NCBI GenBank assembly: GCA_938082445.1
Contig: CALLLL010000031.1
Coordinates: forward strand, 1 to 40,793
Source: an uncultured bacterium
GTDB lineage: Bacteria; Hydrogenedentota; Hydrogenedentia; Hydrogenedentales; GCA-2746185
Reading direction: 5' to 3'
Length of the DNA stretch: 40,793 bases
Shown here piece by piece: positions 22,942 to 32,133 of the stretch; position 1 is the stretch's first letter, and each line of letters opens with the position of its first letter. The notes under the pieces are model-generated. The model did no database searches, had not been told where the DNA came from, and saw only the letters and a list, made by a program, of their open reading frames with translations. The position numbers and the translations under genes are program-made.

Positions 22942-25766
22942 TAACGCAAACCTTTAGCAAAGTCGCTTACGCGACGTTCCCAGTTTCCACCATTTTGTGT
23001 AGTAGGATACTGCATGCCTCGTTGCCATTCACCCAGAATCCAATAACGGAAATCTGCGCCATCCGATTTACCCTTGGCGTTATCGAGATCACAAATCAGT
23101 TGGCGCTCATTTTCAGAATCGATGACACTACGAGCAGACTTCGAAAATACTGCCATGCCAATTTCCCCAATGTCGGTGCCTTGTTGACCCCACGTTCCAA
23201 GGTAGCCTGTTTTTGCAGAGCCAAAGTGTGTACCACCATCTATACTCTGTAGGCCAACGCCAATTTGTGGTCGTTTTAAGCCTTCGGGCAGTTGTACATG
23301 AATTTCAGATTCGGGATGTTTAGCGTAGATAAATGCACGCAAGGATACGGCCTTCTCAGGTGCTTCAGGAAATACATTGGTGGCAACTATTTCTACAGCC
23401 GAGCGCACAGGTCCCGAGCCCAATACGCGGTATGTAAACTTCACGGTACCTTCGCCTGCAGGGCTTTGCACGGGATATGCATTTTTATCTTGATAAATAG
23501 TTATTCCGCCGAGCCCACTTGTTTTACCTACGTGTAAAGCATCCATACCCCAGTCCTGTTCGGTATGATAATCAGCCGTGATGGGGAAAAGTAAACGCTC
23601 TTCACGCGGTAATTTTCGGGCTACTTGTTTTCCGAAAAAGTCGAACTGCCCGGTATAGGCACGATATGCCCCAGCATCCGATTCCCAAGCAATATAGCCG
23701 GGGTTTTCCGAGACTGCGTTAGTCAGCTTGGTGTACTCGGTAGGTTCAGTGCCTTCAGGAAGGTAATAAATTCGGTAAGTTTGCTGACCACCGCGATTGA
23801 GGTTGGCTAGGAAGGAGAGTGTGGTCCCACCGCTAAAGTTAAAGGTATCCACTTGATGAGGAATGACACGCCATGTGAGCCAGTAATCGCCATCGACGAC
23901 TACGCAGTTGTTTGGATTGAAGTTAGGATTGTTTTTGGCGAGTGTTTCAACATCAACCGTAACAGGAGAGCGGTTCAATCCGATTTGTGGTGTGTTGCTC
24001 CCATCTTGTTTAACTTCAACGAATGCAGTATAGGTTTCCCCACGGTATTCAAGCGGTGCACCTTCACTACTTTTTTTGTACCCATAGACCTTGGCGAGTG
24101 TTCGTTGTGCCGAAGCATAATCGCCCGCACGATACTCCTTGCGCAAGCGTTTCCAGTCGTTCCCTTTTTTGATGGTGTTCATCACATGCACATATAAACG
24201 ATCACGAACCAGCTCAACATAGAAGCGTGCACCCGCTGGAGAGTTTTGAATATATGTACCCAACTCAGTTTCGGGATGATAATCATTGATGGGGCCTTTA
24301 AAATAATCGATTACTTCTTGCACGTTAGCAGGTGTTTTGCCCAAGCCGGCCAACGCTGTATCGATAAACGCTTGTGATTCTTTAAGTGCTTCGTCGATGC
24401 TCGCTACATACTTGGGAGAAATGGCTTCAAAGGTCAAGCCATATTTTTTGCCACCACCATTCAATTCTTGTGTGAAATCCACACTTCCGTTTCCGTCTAC
24501 ATCGACGGTGTGAATGTCGAATTGACCATTTTTCTTAGAGTCTTTCCATGTGTGAATCGCGTCGACTTTTCCATCCAAATTATAATCTACATCCATATAC
24601 CCATAGTCTGCATCTTGTAAATGGAAACGGTGATCGGCTTCATCAAAATATAAGCGAATGGGGGATTCATGTTCACCCGAAACTTCAACGCGTTTGTTGT
24701 ATGGAGAACTGGGTGGCCCACCAACCTGAACAAAATCGCCATACTTGGACTTGGCATTAAGAATGCCTTCCCAGCGTTCATGGGGGTCCTGAGCGGGGTT
24801 TTCATCTGTATTGGAATTAATTTCATCCCATGTAAGCATCGCTTTACCCCAGTCCGCATTTTGACCGAAGTTCATCGTTTGACTCCATGGAATAGCGGGG
24901 TGGGTCATGACACCACGAATCATCAAAGACTCATTGGTTTTGGATTCGGAAGACAGACCTTTGGGCCCGGGCAATGCCGTTACACTAAAATCATAGTTGT
25001 GTGTATTTTCACCAAAAGCATCATTGTCAGCGTCAATACTGTAGCGAAGATTTTTTACTTCATGCCCTACAGCACTGATGCGTACAACAATTTCACTACA
25101 CAGGTCATCGTCCACATCGTAAAAGGCAAAGGGATCTTCCCAAACATTCACCCAATCTAAATCATCAGTAGATAAGAGGAATTGATAAAAGAGCTCATCC
25201 CCACTAAAGTGGGTGCGCCATTGGCAATCGCGCTGACTATACGTTCCGTTTACGTCATACCAAAGTAAATTGTCGTCTCCTACGTCAACCGCCCACCAAA
25301 CAGTAATATCGTCCTTCGGGTCTTTCCATCGTTTTTCATAGAAAATACCCATCTGGTCCACATCATTGTCGCCATCATCGTCCTGATAATCGGTCACGAC
25401 ATCAATTACTCCATCGGCACCCCAGTCCCAGAAATATAAATCGCTGTCCCGATCCGGTTGACCATCGGTAGCCATGTCATTATCTTCATCTGTGACCTTT
25501 ACCAGCAGGGTTTCATCGCGGGTATGGCGTTTTGCAGTGTCCACATACCACATCTCGTCTACATTGCCATCGCCATTGCGGTCAAATTCCAAGCGTTCGC
25601 CCTTGGGCAAGGCCAATGTCTTTTTAACCAAGTCATCCGGCAATATTCTCGACTGACGAAATACCCGTTTAAAGGTCTCTGTTTCTTGGGCTAAATCCTG
25701 GGCTTGAGCCCACACGGGGGTAAAAATAATCGTCCAGATTGCAATCGGGCGAAAAAGGGATGTCAT
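22941..25766 (-). CDS. Secreted protein with calcium-loop repeats and C-terminal DUF4861-like domain
   Basis: 941 aa. Signal peptide (about 1-22, VWAQA). The N-terminal half carries repeated EF-hand/dockerin-like loops of form DxDxDGxxD: DRNGDGNVD (62-70), DEDNDMATD (93-101), DDDGDNDVD (129-137), with later DYNLDGKVD and DVDGNGSVD. The C-terminal third matches DUF4861, a family seen in pectin-utilisation loci: WESDAGAYRAY, DFFGK, then YHTEQDWGMDALHVGKTSG. The middle is charged and alpha-helical. Predicted to bind calcium and act on pectin-like glycan. The enzymatic role of DUF4861 is not established. ATG 25766 has AAGGAG 8 bases upstream; the frame is open to 25853 over the promoter. Confidence 0.83.
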   Translation of the reverse strand: MTSLFRPIAIWTIIFTPVWAQAQDLAQETETFKRVFRQSRILPDDLVKKTLALPKGERLEFDRNGDGNVDEMWYVDTAKRHTRDETLLVKVTDEDNDMATDGQPDRDSDLYFWDWGADGVIDVVTDYQDDDGDNDVDQMGIFYEKRWKDPKDDITVWWAVDVGDDNLLWYDVNGTYSQRDCQWRTHFSGDELFYQFLLSTDDLDWVNVWEDPFAFYDVDDDLCSEIVVRISAVGHEVKNLRYSIDADNDAFGENTHNYDFSVTALPGPKGLSSESKTNESLMIRGVMTHPAIPWSQTMNFGQNADWGKAMLTWDEINSNTDENPAQDPHERWEGILNAKSKYGDFVQVGGPPSSPYNKRVEVSGEHESPIRLYFDEADHRFHLQDADYGYMDVDYNLDGKVDAIHTWKDSKKNGQFDIHTVDVDGNGSVDFTQELNGGGKKYGLTFEAISPKYVASIDEALKESQAFIDTALAGLGKTPANVQEVIDYFKGPINDYHPETELGTYIQNSPAGARFYVELVRDRLYVHVMNTIKKGNDWKRLRKEYRAGDYASAQRTLAKVYGYKKSSEGAPLEYRGETYTAFVEVKQDGSNTPQIGLNRSPVTVDVETLAKNNPNFNPNNCVVVDGDYWLTWRVIPHQVDTFNFSGGTTLSFLANLNRGGQQTYRIYYLPEGTEPTEYTKLTNAVSENPGYIAWESDAGAYRAYTGQFDFFGKQVARKLPREERLLFPITADYHTEQDWGMDALHVGKTSGLGGITIYQDKNAYPVQSPAGEGTVKFTYRVLGSGPVRSAVEIVATNVFPEAPEKAVSLRAFIYAKHPESEIHVQLPEGLKRPQIGVGLQSIDGGTHFGSAKTGYLGTWGQQGTDIGEIGMAVFSKSARSVIDSENERQLICDLDNAKGKSDGADFRYWILGEWQRGMQYPTTQNGGNWERRVSDFAKGLR

Positions 25767-25824
25767 GGTGCAATACTCCTTCGTATTCGAGTCTCTATTG
25801 GTGTGCTTAAAACACGCATCAGTC

Positions 25825-25853
25825 AGTATCAATGATTTTGTCACTGGAGTCAA
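25825..25853 (-). promoter_or_regulatory. Sigma70-type promoter of the DUF4861-dehydrogenase unit
   Basis: On the minus strand TTGACT (25848-25853), 17-base spacer, GATACT (25825-25830). The predicted start is about 50 bases before the ATG at 25766. Confidence 0.6.
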
Positions 25854-25948
25854 GTAAAGCTCTGTATAAGGATGTGTTCAAGGATCATGGAATTTTCATC
25901 ATCATGAATGTGTTTTGCCTATATCGAAATTGTAAGGCTGGTAGAAAT

Positions 25949-25977
25949 CTGACAACTCTATATTGAATTGGTATAAT
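25949..25977 (+). promoter_or_regulatory. Near-consensus promoter placing the start at the permease GTG codon
   Basis: CTGACA (25949-25954), 17-base spacer, TATAAT (25972-25977). With the usual 6-8 base distance, transcription would begin at about 25984, at or one base before the GTG start codon at 25985. This would give a leaderless mRNA; no Shine-Dalgarno is present. Confidence 0.65.
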
Positions 25978-25984
25978 CCTCTCT

Positions 25985-27076
25985 GTGAAAGCCTATTTAA
26001 TTAAACGTATATTACTAATCATTCCTACTTTCATCGGGATCAGCTTGGTGACCTTCACGGTCCTGCAGTTGAGTCCGGGTAATCCGGCGTATATGAAGCT
26101 CCAAAACATGGAAGGAGCCATGGGTGCGGATGCTATCCCTCAAGATATCATTGATCAAACGATTGAGATGTATGGATTCGATAAACCACTACCCGTACGT
26201 TATTTACTATGGATGAAGCGTTTAATTACTTTTGATCTCGGCGATTCATACAAAGATGGTCGCCCAGTGTTGACCCGAATAGGCGAAGCCCTGCCCATTA
26301 CTATTCAACTCAATGTCATTTCTTTGTTGTTGATCTACCTAATCTCCATCCCGGTAGGGACTTATTCAGCAACGCACCAACATACTCGTTCGGACAATAC
26401 GATCACCTTAGGGCTATTTATCCTGTATAGCCTCCCGAGTTTTTGGGTAGCTATGTTGTTAATGTATTTTTTTGGCGGCGGCGGTGGCTCTGTATCGTTA
26501 CAAACCTTGTGTACCACGATGTTCACTAAAATAGGCATTGTTGAATGGAGCAGTGTGCAATGGATGTTGGAAAAAGTCCTGCATTTTAATTGGTTTCCAA
26601 TTTATGGCTTCGGTACAGCGGGTTCCGAAGACTGGCCTTTCTGGAAATGGTTTGCCGATCGTGCTTGGCATCTTTGTCTTCCCGTATTCTGTTTAACCTA
26701 TGGTGGATTCGCCACCATTTCGCGCTATGCTCGTTCCGGTTTAATCGATGTTGTGAATCAAGATTACATTCGTACTTCACGTGCCTATGGATTTTCAGAG
26801 CGCATGGTGATTTTTAAATATGCTTTACGCAATTCTTTGATTCCCATCATTACATTATTGGGCACTCTCATACCCGCTATGATTGGTGGTAGCGTAATCA
26901 TCGAAAGTATTTTTAGTATCCCTGGTATGGGTCGACTCTTTTACGAGTCCATCCTTGCACGAGATTATCCCATGGTTATGGGGGTATTTAGTATAACGGC
27001 TATTTTAACCCTAGTGGGCCTAATTGTTTCGGATATTCTCTATGCACTCACCGATCCAAGGATTAAATTTGAATGA
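25985..27076 (+). CDS. ABC transporter permease, DppB/YejB type
   Basis: 363 aa, about six TM helices, binding-protein-dependent peptide/oligosaccharide transport permease. The N-terminus (KAYLIKRILLIIPTFIGISLV, then SPGNPA) matches DppB/OppB. The coupling-helix EAA region is YIRTSRAYGFSERMVIFKYALRN. An insertion of about 70 residues (about 165-235) between TM segments, with a Gly-rich start and a WPFWKWF stretch, is of the YejB kind. The start is GTG 25985; family alignment requires it, and there is no ribosome site. It overlaps the next permease gene by 4 bases (ATGA). No binding protein or ATPase gene is adjacent, so the rest of the transporter must be elsewhere. Confidence 0.92.
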   Translation: MKAYLIKRILLIIPTFIGISLVTFTVLQLSPGNPAYMKLQNMEGAMGADAIPQDIIDQTIEMYGFDKPLPVRYLLWMKRLITFDLGDSYKDGRPVLTRIGEALPITIQLNVISLLLIYLISIPVGTYSATHQHTRSDNTITLGLFILYSLPSFWVAMLLMYFFGGGGGSVSLQTLCTTMFTKIGIVEWSSVQWMLEKVLHFNWFPIYGFGTAGSEDWPFWKWFADRAWHLCLPVFCLTYGGFATISRYARSGLIDVVNQDYIRTSRAYGFSERMVIFKYALRNSLIPIITLLGTLIPAMIGGSVIIESIFSIPGMGRLFYESILARDYPMVMGVFSITAILTLVGLIVSDILYALTDPRIKFE

Positions 27077-28206
27077 GTAATCCGAAGACTGCACATAGTG
27101 AAACTCCTTCCACTAGCCAAAGCTATTGGCGGATTGTGCTGCATCAATTTAAGCGCAATAAGCAAGCAATGGTTGCGCTGGTGGTGCTCTTTATCCTTTT
27201 TTCGGTGGCGCTATTTGCACCCTTTATTGCAGGTGAAAAGCCTATATATTTAGTGAAATACTACGAACCTAAACAAGCTATACAGAGTGATAAAGAACCA
27301 GTTGCTGACAATCCAACAGGCGAACAAAAAGCTCTTAACCCTCAAGTGAATACACAAGATGAACAGCCGGGTTTCCGCACCTATTGGTTCCCTAATCTTT
27401 TTAAATACGAAGATTTGGTGGATGTACAGTTTGACCGTTGGCGCGCAGGGGAAGGTGAGCGAGCGATTTATGCATTAGTGCCTATTGGACCTGAACGTAA
27501 CAATGTGGCCAACGCGTTACAGGCACCGGATAAAACACACATCCTCGGGACAGACTACAATGGACGCGATGTCTTTAGTCGCTTAGTCTGGGGCACACAA
27601 ATATCCATGTCGGTTGGATTCATAGCTGTGAGTATTTCGATTATCTTGGGTGTGTTCATGGGCGCTTTGGCCGGATTTTATGGCGGTAAAATCGATGCCA
27701 TAATTCTGCGCACGATCGAAATTATGATTTGCTTCCCAAGCCTTATTTTAATTTTGGCACTCATCGCATTTCTTGGCCGTAGCATTTTCATCATCATGGT
27801 GGTTATCGGCATTATCGGATCGCCGGGTGTCGCACGTCTGGTGCGGGGAGAATACCTCAAATTACGTGATAGTGATTTTGCGACAGCGGCCAAAGCGACC
27901 GGACTATCCGATATGCGTATCATGTTCCGCCATATTCTGCCCAATGCCATGGCGCCTGTGTTGGTGTTTGCGACCTTTGGTGTTGCCGGGGCCATACTTA
28001 CTGAAACAGCCCTGAGCTTTTTGGGCTTAGGGGTAGCCCCGCCTACCGCTAGTTGGGGAGAAATTCTCAACCAATCAAAAAATTATATAGACTTTGCTTG
28101 GTGGCTGGTGGTCTTCCCAGGGGTAGCGATTTTTGTGACGGTGACGGCCTTTAATCTTGTAGGCGAAGGCTTGCGCGAGGCCATGGACCCAAAAATGCGC
28201 CAATAA
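27073..28206 (+). CDS. ABC transporter permease, DppC/YejE type
   Basis: 377 aa. TM1 (about 32-53) is followed by an extracytoplasmic insertion of about 100 residues (55-155) before the conserved ILGTDYNGRDVFSRLVWG. This long insert is characteristic of YejE-like permeases rather than classic DppC. The EAA loop is DSDFATAAKATGLSDMRIMFRHILPNAMAP, and the C-terminus has FNLVGEGLREAMDPKM. The pair would form the membrane channel of an importer for short peptides or oligosaccharides. The start overlaps the stop of the preceding permease. Confidence 0.92.
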   Translation: MSNPKTAHSETPSTSQSYWRIVLHQFKRNKQAMVALVVLFILFSVALFAPFIAGEKPIYLVKYYEPKQAIQSDKEPVADNPTGEQKALNPQVNTQDEQPGFRTYWFPNLFKYEDLVDVQFDRWRAGEGERAIYALVPIGPERNNVANALQAPDKTHILGTDYNGRDVFSRLVWGTQISMSVGFIAVSISIILGVFMGALAGFYGGKIDAIILRTIEIMICFPSLILILALIAFLGRSIFIIMVVIGIIGSPGVARLVRGEYLKLRDSDFATAAKATGLSDMRIMFRHILPNAMAPVLVFATFGVAGAILTETALSFLGLGVAPPTASWGEILNQSKNYIDFAWWLVVFPGVAIFVTVTAFNLVGEGLREAMDPKMRQ

Positions 28207-28307
28207 TGTTCGCTTTCTGAGATTGCAATTATCCACAGGGTGATTTAGAATGCTTATTCCGGCATTTCTATGAATGAATCAATTTTTATATAAGGGAGAC
28301 GAGGCAT

Positions 28308-30497
28308 ATGTCTGCGATTTCGGCGTTTTTATTGGTATGGACTTCCCCTCTGTGGGTAGATGCACGAGAGGTGAATTCCCAAGGACTGCATGTAGATCAA
28401 GCCGGCGACTATACCGTTTGGGCGTGGACGGATGCTGTTGCAGAAAATGCTCCTTTAGTGATGGTAGGTGATACAGCGATGTTGTTGCCTAAACTAAATA
28501 AGGTTCAGCCGGGACACCATTGGCGCAAATTAGGGACGGTTGCATTGCGTGCTGGTCAACAGTCTTTGGAATTGGACAAATCGGTGGCGACTATAGTCAT
28601 CCATTCAGATTCGAAGTATGATCCGGCTAAAGTCATGAAAGACATGCGGGTATATGATCAACCTCGCGCTGTTGTGGATAGGCGTGCATTGCATGCGAAT
28701 GAAACCAATACGGTATTTACTTTTCCAGAGTATTCGACTCGTGAGGAATGGGAAAACAAAGCCGAAGAATTACGTCGTCGCTTATTGTTGTCATCAGGGC
28801 TATGGCCATTACCGAAAAAAACGCCGTTGAAGGCAAAAATATTCGACCGTGTACAACATGACGATTACTCTGTAGAGAAAGTTCATTTCGAAGCTTGGCC
28901 TGGTTTTTTGGTAACAGGTAATTTGTATCGCCCTGTGGGCGACGGTCCTTTCCCTGGCATCCTCTGTCCACATGGACACTGGTCCAATGGACGCTTAGAA
29001 GACGGTGATCGAGGTTCGGTTCCTGCTCGGGGAATCACCTTGGCGCGCATGGGTGCAGTAGTGTTCATGGTTGATATGGTGGGCTATAACGATAGTCAAC
29101 AATTCAAACACCGATTTGACAATTTAGTGAAGGACGGTACGAGTATTGCCGAAACGAGTTTATGGGGTACACATCCATTTGCGACTCAACTATGGGCCGG
29201 TGTCCGTAGTTTGGATTTCCTCGAAAGTTTGCCCGATGTGAATGGTGATCGCTTGGGCGTAACTGGTGCATCAGGTGGAGGGACTCAAACCTTCACCCTT
29301 ATGTCCATCGATCCACGAGTCAAAGTGGCGGCACCTGTCAATATGATTTCATCCACTATGCAGGGCGGATGTTTATGTGAAAATGCTCCACTACTTCGAC
29401 TGGATAATTCCAACATGGAGTTTGGTGCTTTAATGGCGCCGCGCCCAATGCTTTTGGTTTCGGCAACGGGAGACTGGACCAAAGAAACACCTCATGTAGA
29501 ATTCCCTGCCATTAGAAGCATTTATGAGTTGTATGGAGTGTCTAACCGTTTAGAAAATGTTCATGTAGATGCGGGTCACAACTACAATAAGGAAAGTCGT
29601 GAAGCGATGTACCGCTTCTTTGGCAAACATTTAATTAACCCTAGCAAGGATTGGTCAGAATATACAGAACCTGATTATGCGCTGGAGGAATTGGACAAAT
29701 TGAAAGTCTTTCCTGATGGTGCAAAAAACCTAGCTAGTAATAAAGACGTGTATGCAACGATTCAACAAGAAATACAAAAACGAGTTGATGCTGATCTGAA
29801 AAAAATCGAAGCAGGCGACAAAGATTTAGCCATGCAATACCGTCAAGCCTTGTCAGACACTATGCATGCGCGAATCCCCAAGACCAATGACTTATCATCT
29901 ACTCGCGTTTCTATGGAGCAGCGTGGCGACTATGTTGTAGAACGCTGGGTGATCGGTCGGGCGATTGAAGGCGATGCTATTCCGGCTATTTTGTATCGCG
30001 CCTACGATGCAACGCCACAAGATACAGTGATCATCGTACGCGGAAACGACAAAAAGCATAGTGCGAATAGGGATGTTGGAGGACCCAATGCCACTGTTCA
30101 GAACTACATGAATACAGGTAAAGCCGTTCTTCTTATCGATCCTTTCTTGACGGGTGAGCATCATTCGCCCACAGCGTCTACGGAACGTTTACGAGTGGGC
30201 CCCTTTATGGATACCTTTCAACCCACAGACACAGCCTATCGTGTGCAAGATGTATTGACAGCGATATCGTTTGTAAAAGCTCGACGCGATACCACCGATA
30301 CCATTGATCTGGTTGGGTTTAATGAAGCCAGTGTGTGGGTACGCCTAGCGGCTGCACTCGACCCCAGTGTTCGTTCTTTGTTGGCGCTCAATGGTCCAGA
30401 TAGTCTTAACGATAAACAATGGGTAAACCAATACTACATTCCCTCCATTCGTACCATTGGAGATTTGCGATTGGCCGATGCCTTGAATGCACATTAA
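28308..30497 (+). CDS. Tandem alpha/beta hydrolase (acetylxylan-esterase-like) with degenerate second domain
   Basis: 729 aa. The first 20 residues are hydrophobic (weak signal peptide, ending near WVDA). After a small beta region, domain 1 (about 130-450) is an acetylxylan-esterase/dienelactone-hydrolase-like fold: oxyanion strand GILCPHGHWSNG, nucleophile Ser322 in VTGASGGGTQTF, acid Asp389, His424 in VDAGHNYN. Domain 2 (about 560-729) repeats the fold: VIIVRGNDKK matches the oxyanion strand and VGFNEASVWVRLAAALDP aligns with the nucleophile elbow, but the Ser position is Asn672. It therefore looks inactive as an esterase. Likely deacetylates or de-esterifies glycans outside the cytoplasm. 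GGGAGACGAGG lies just before the ATG. Confidence 0.85.
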   Translation: MSAISAFLLVWTSPLWVDAREVNSQGLHVDQAGDYTVWAWTDAVAENAPLVMVGDTAMLLPKLNKVQPGHHWRKLGTVALRAGQQSLELDKSVATIVIHSDSKYDPAKVMKDMRVYDQPRAVVDRRALHANETNTVFTFPEYSTREEWENKAEELRRRLLLSSGLWPLPKKTPLKAKIFDRVQHDDYSVEKVHFEAWPGFLVTGNLYRPVGDGPFPGILCPHGHWSNGRLEDGDRGSVPARGITLARMGAVVFMVDMVGYNDSQQFKHRFDNLVKDGTSIAETSLWGTHPFATQLWAGVRSLDFLESLPDVNGDRLGVTGASGGGTQTFTLMSIDPRVKVAAPVNMISSTMQGGCLCENAPLLRLDNSNMEFGALMAPRPMLLVSATGDWTKETPHVEFPAIRSIYELYGVSNRLENVHVDAGHNYNKESREAMYRFFGKHLINPSKDWSEYTEPDYALEELDKLKVFPDGAKNLASNKDVYATIQQEIQKRVDADLKKIEAGDKDLAMQYRQALSDTMHARIPKTNDLSSTRVSMEQRGDYVVERWVIGRAIEGDAIPAILYRAYDATPQDTVIIVRGNDKKHSANRDVGGPNATVQNYMNTGKAVLLIDPFLTGEHHSPTASTERLRVGPFMDTFQPTDTAYRVQDVLTAISFVKARRDTTDTIDLVGFNEASVWVRLAAALDPSVRSLLALNGPDSLNDKQWVNQYYIPSIRTIGDLRLADALNAH

Positions 30498-30542
30498 AAT
30501 TTTATAATAAAAGTAACAACAACATTTAGGAAAAAAGAACAG

Positions 30543-31355
30543 ATGAAATTTGGTATTTGCAATGAAATATTTAAAGAGTGGAACGATTTTGCACGCGCCT
30601 GTGAATACAGCAAAGCTGCAGGCTATGATGGGATCGAAATAGCGCCTTTCACCTTTAAACAATATGTTGGTGAAATCACTTCGTCCGAACGCAAGACAAT
30701 TGTCGATCAAGCCAAAGCAGCCGATATTGAAATCATCGGATTGCATTGGCTGCTTGCGGGAACTGAAGGTATGCACATTACGACGGGTGATGCCGATGTG
30801 CGCAAGAAAACATCAGACTATTTATTAGAGCTTGTAGACTGTTGCGGTGAATTGGGCGGTACTCGTATGATCTTTGGTTCGCCTTATCAGCGTAATATTG
30901 AAGAAGGCCAAACGTATCTAGAAGCTTTTGATCGGGCTCGAGCGGTATTCGAACCCATGTTACCTAAGCTGGAAGAATACGGTATTGTTTTTTGCTTGGA
31001 GCAATTGTCTTCTCAAGAAACGAACTTCTTTCAAACCGCCGAGCAAACGGTCGATATGATAGATTCACTGGATCACCCAAATTTTCAATTGTTACTGGAT
31101 ACCAAGGCCATGATCGATGAACCTTTGGGCCGTGCAGGGACCATTAAAAAATACGCTAAATACCTCAAGCATTATCATGCCAACGATGCCAATCTACATG
31201 GACCTGGCTTTGGTGATGTAGATTTTGCGCCGATTTTTGATGCGCTACGTGAAATCGACTTTCAAGACTATGTATCCGTAGAGGTATTCGATTTCGAAAT
31301 AGGTCCTGAAGCCATTGCCACTAAAAGCATGGAATACATGAAGAAATTTATTTAG
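30543..31355 (+). CDS. Sugar phosphate isomerase/epimerase-like TIM barrel
   Basis: 270 aa, xylose isomerase-like (AP_endonuc_2) TIM barrel. Predicted metal-site strands are visible in order: FCLEQLSSQETNF (Glu), LLLDTKAM (Asp), KHYHANDAN (His) and VSVEVFDFE (Glu). The N-terminus MKFGICNEIF has no signal peptide, so it is cytoplasmic. Members isomerise or epimerise free or phosphorylated sugars and inositols. It lies 45 bases after the tandem hydrolase gene in the same direction, fitting use of sugars released by the secreted enzymes. The specific sugar is unknown. Confidence 0.92.
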   Translation: MKFGICNEIFKEWNDFARACEYSKAAGYDGIEIAPFTFKQYVGEITSSERKTIVDQAKAADIEIIGLHWLLAGTEGMHITTGDADVRKKTSDYLLELVDCCGELGGTRMIFGSPYQRNIEEGQTYLEAFDRARAVFEPMLPKLEEYGIVFCLEQLSSQETNFFQTAEQTVDMIDSLDHPNFQLLLDTKAMIDEPLGRAGTIKKYAKYLKHYHANDANLHGPGFGDVDFAPIFDALREIDFQDYVSVEVFDFEIGPEAIATKSMEYMKKFI

Positions 31356-31365
31356 TACATAGAGA

Positions 31366-31394
31366 TTGAATTCTCACACCATATTTTTTATGAT
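31366..31394 (+). promoter_or_regulatory. Sigma70-type promoter of the ferritin gene
   Basis: TTGAAT (31366-31371), 17-base spacer, TATGAT (31389-31394). It is followed by a leader of about 27 bases carrying GGAAGGG before the ATG at 31428. No clear Fur box was found by eye. Confidence 0.6.
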
Positions 31395-31427
31395 GCACAA
31401 AGTTCATATAAACCGGAAGGGTAATAC

Positions 31428-31937
31428 ATGTTAAAGCAAGCAGTTTTGGATAAATTAAATGATCAATTGGCCAAAGAAGCCTATTCCGCCTATCTTTACT
31501 ACTCCATGGTGGGTTATTTCGAATCCGTGAACCTTAAAGGGTTTGCCAATTGGATGCTCATCCAAGCGCAGGAAGAAATGACCCATATGCACAAACTGTT
31601 CAACTACATCAATGATCGAGGTGCACAAGCGGTACTTCAGCAAGTGGCTCAGCCACCCCACACCTGGGATTCTGTGGAGGCCTGTGTAGCCGAAACCTAT
31701 GAACATGAGTGTATGATTTCAGAGGCTATTAATGAATGCGTAACGCTAGCCATTAAAGAAAACGACCACCCGACCAATACCATGTTGCAATGGTTTGTTA
31801 CTGAGCAAGTAGAAGAAGAGGCTAATGCAGATGACTTGTTGCAGAAGGTTAGAATGATTGGTGACAACTCCAGTGGCCTCTATTTGTTGGATAATGAGCT
31901 CTCCAGACGTACATTTGTTAACGAAACAGAAGGTTAA
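31428..31937 (+). CDS. ftnA: Ferritin (FtnA-type, non-heme)
   Basis: 169 aa, four-helix bundle iron-storage protein. The ferroxidase ligands fall at the same numbers as in E. coli FtnA: Glu17, Glu50, His53, Glu94, Gln127 and Glu130, with Tyr24 beside the centre. It should assemble into a 24-mer shell that oxidises Fe(II) and stores it in the cytoplasm. It has its own promoter and no obvious terminator before the pseudopilin operon promoter. Confidence 0.96.
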   Translation: MLKQAVLDKLNDQLAKEAYSAYLYYSMVGYFESVNLKGFANWMLIQAQEEMTHMHKLFNYINDRGAQAVLQQVAQPPHTWDSVEACVAETYEHECMISEAINECVTLAIKENDHPTNTMLQWFVTEQVEEEANADDLLQKVRMIGDNSSGLYLLDNELSRRTFVNETEG

Positions 31938-32003
31938 AATCTATAAAAACCAGAATATAATCAAAGAATAACAAGGGTTGTATAAAAAATCGACACTATT
32001 TAG

Positions 32004-32031
32004 TTGACAACAGCGAAAATCGTGGTATAAT
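32004..32031 (+). promoter_or_regulatory. Consensus promoter of the pseudopilin operon
   Basis: TTGACA (32004-32009), 16-base spacer, TATAAT (32026-32031): both hexamers are perfect. It implies a leader of about 96 bases before the TTG start at 32134. A weak 6-bp dyad (32046-32051 with 32067-32072) lies in the leader. Confidence 0.85.
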
Positions 32032-32133
32032 GATTAAAAGAGATAGTTGATACCCCAGATGTTGTAATCAACACAAAAATAAATCTTCTGCCAGTATGAT
32101 TTTCAGGAACTGGTCTTAAGGAGGGAAATAGAA

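Noticed and set aside
24669-25160. 163-codon plus-strand open frame, and similar ones at 23853-24197 and 24548-24760
   Set aside because: All are antisense to the DUF4861 gene, without ribosome sites or recognisable protein features; they arise from the composition of the real gene.
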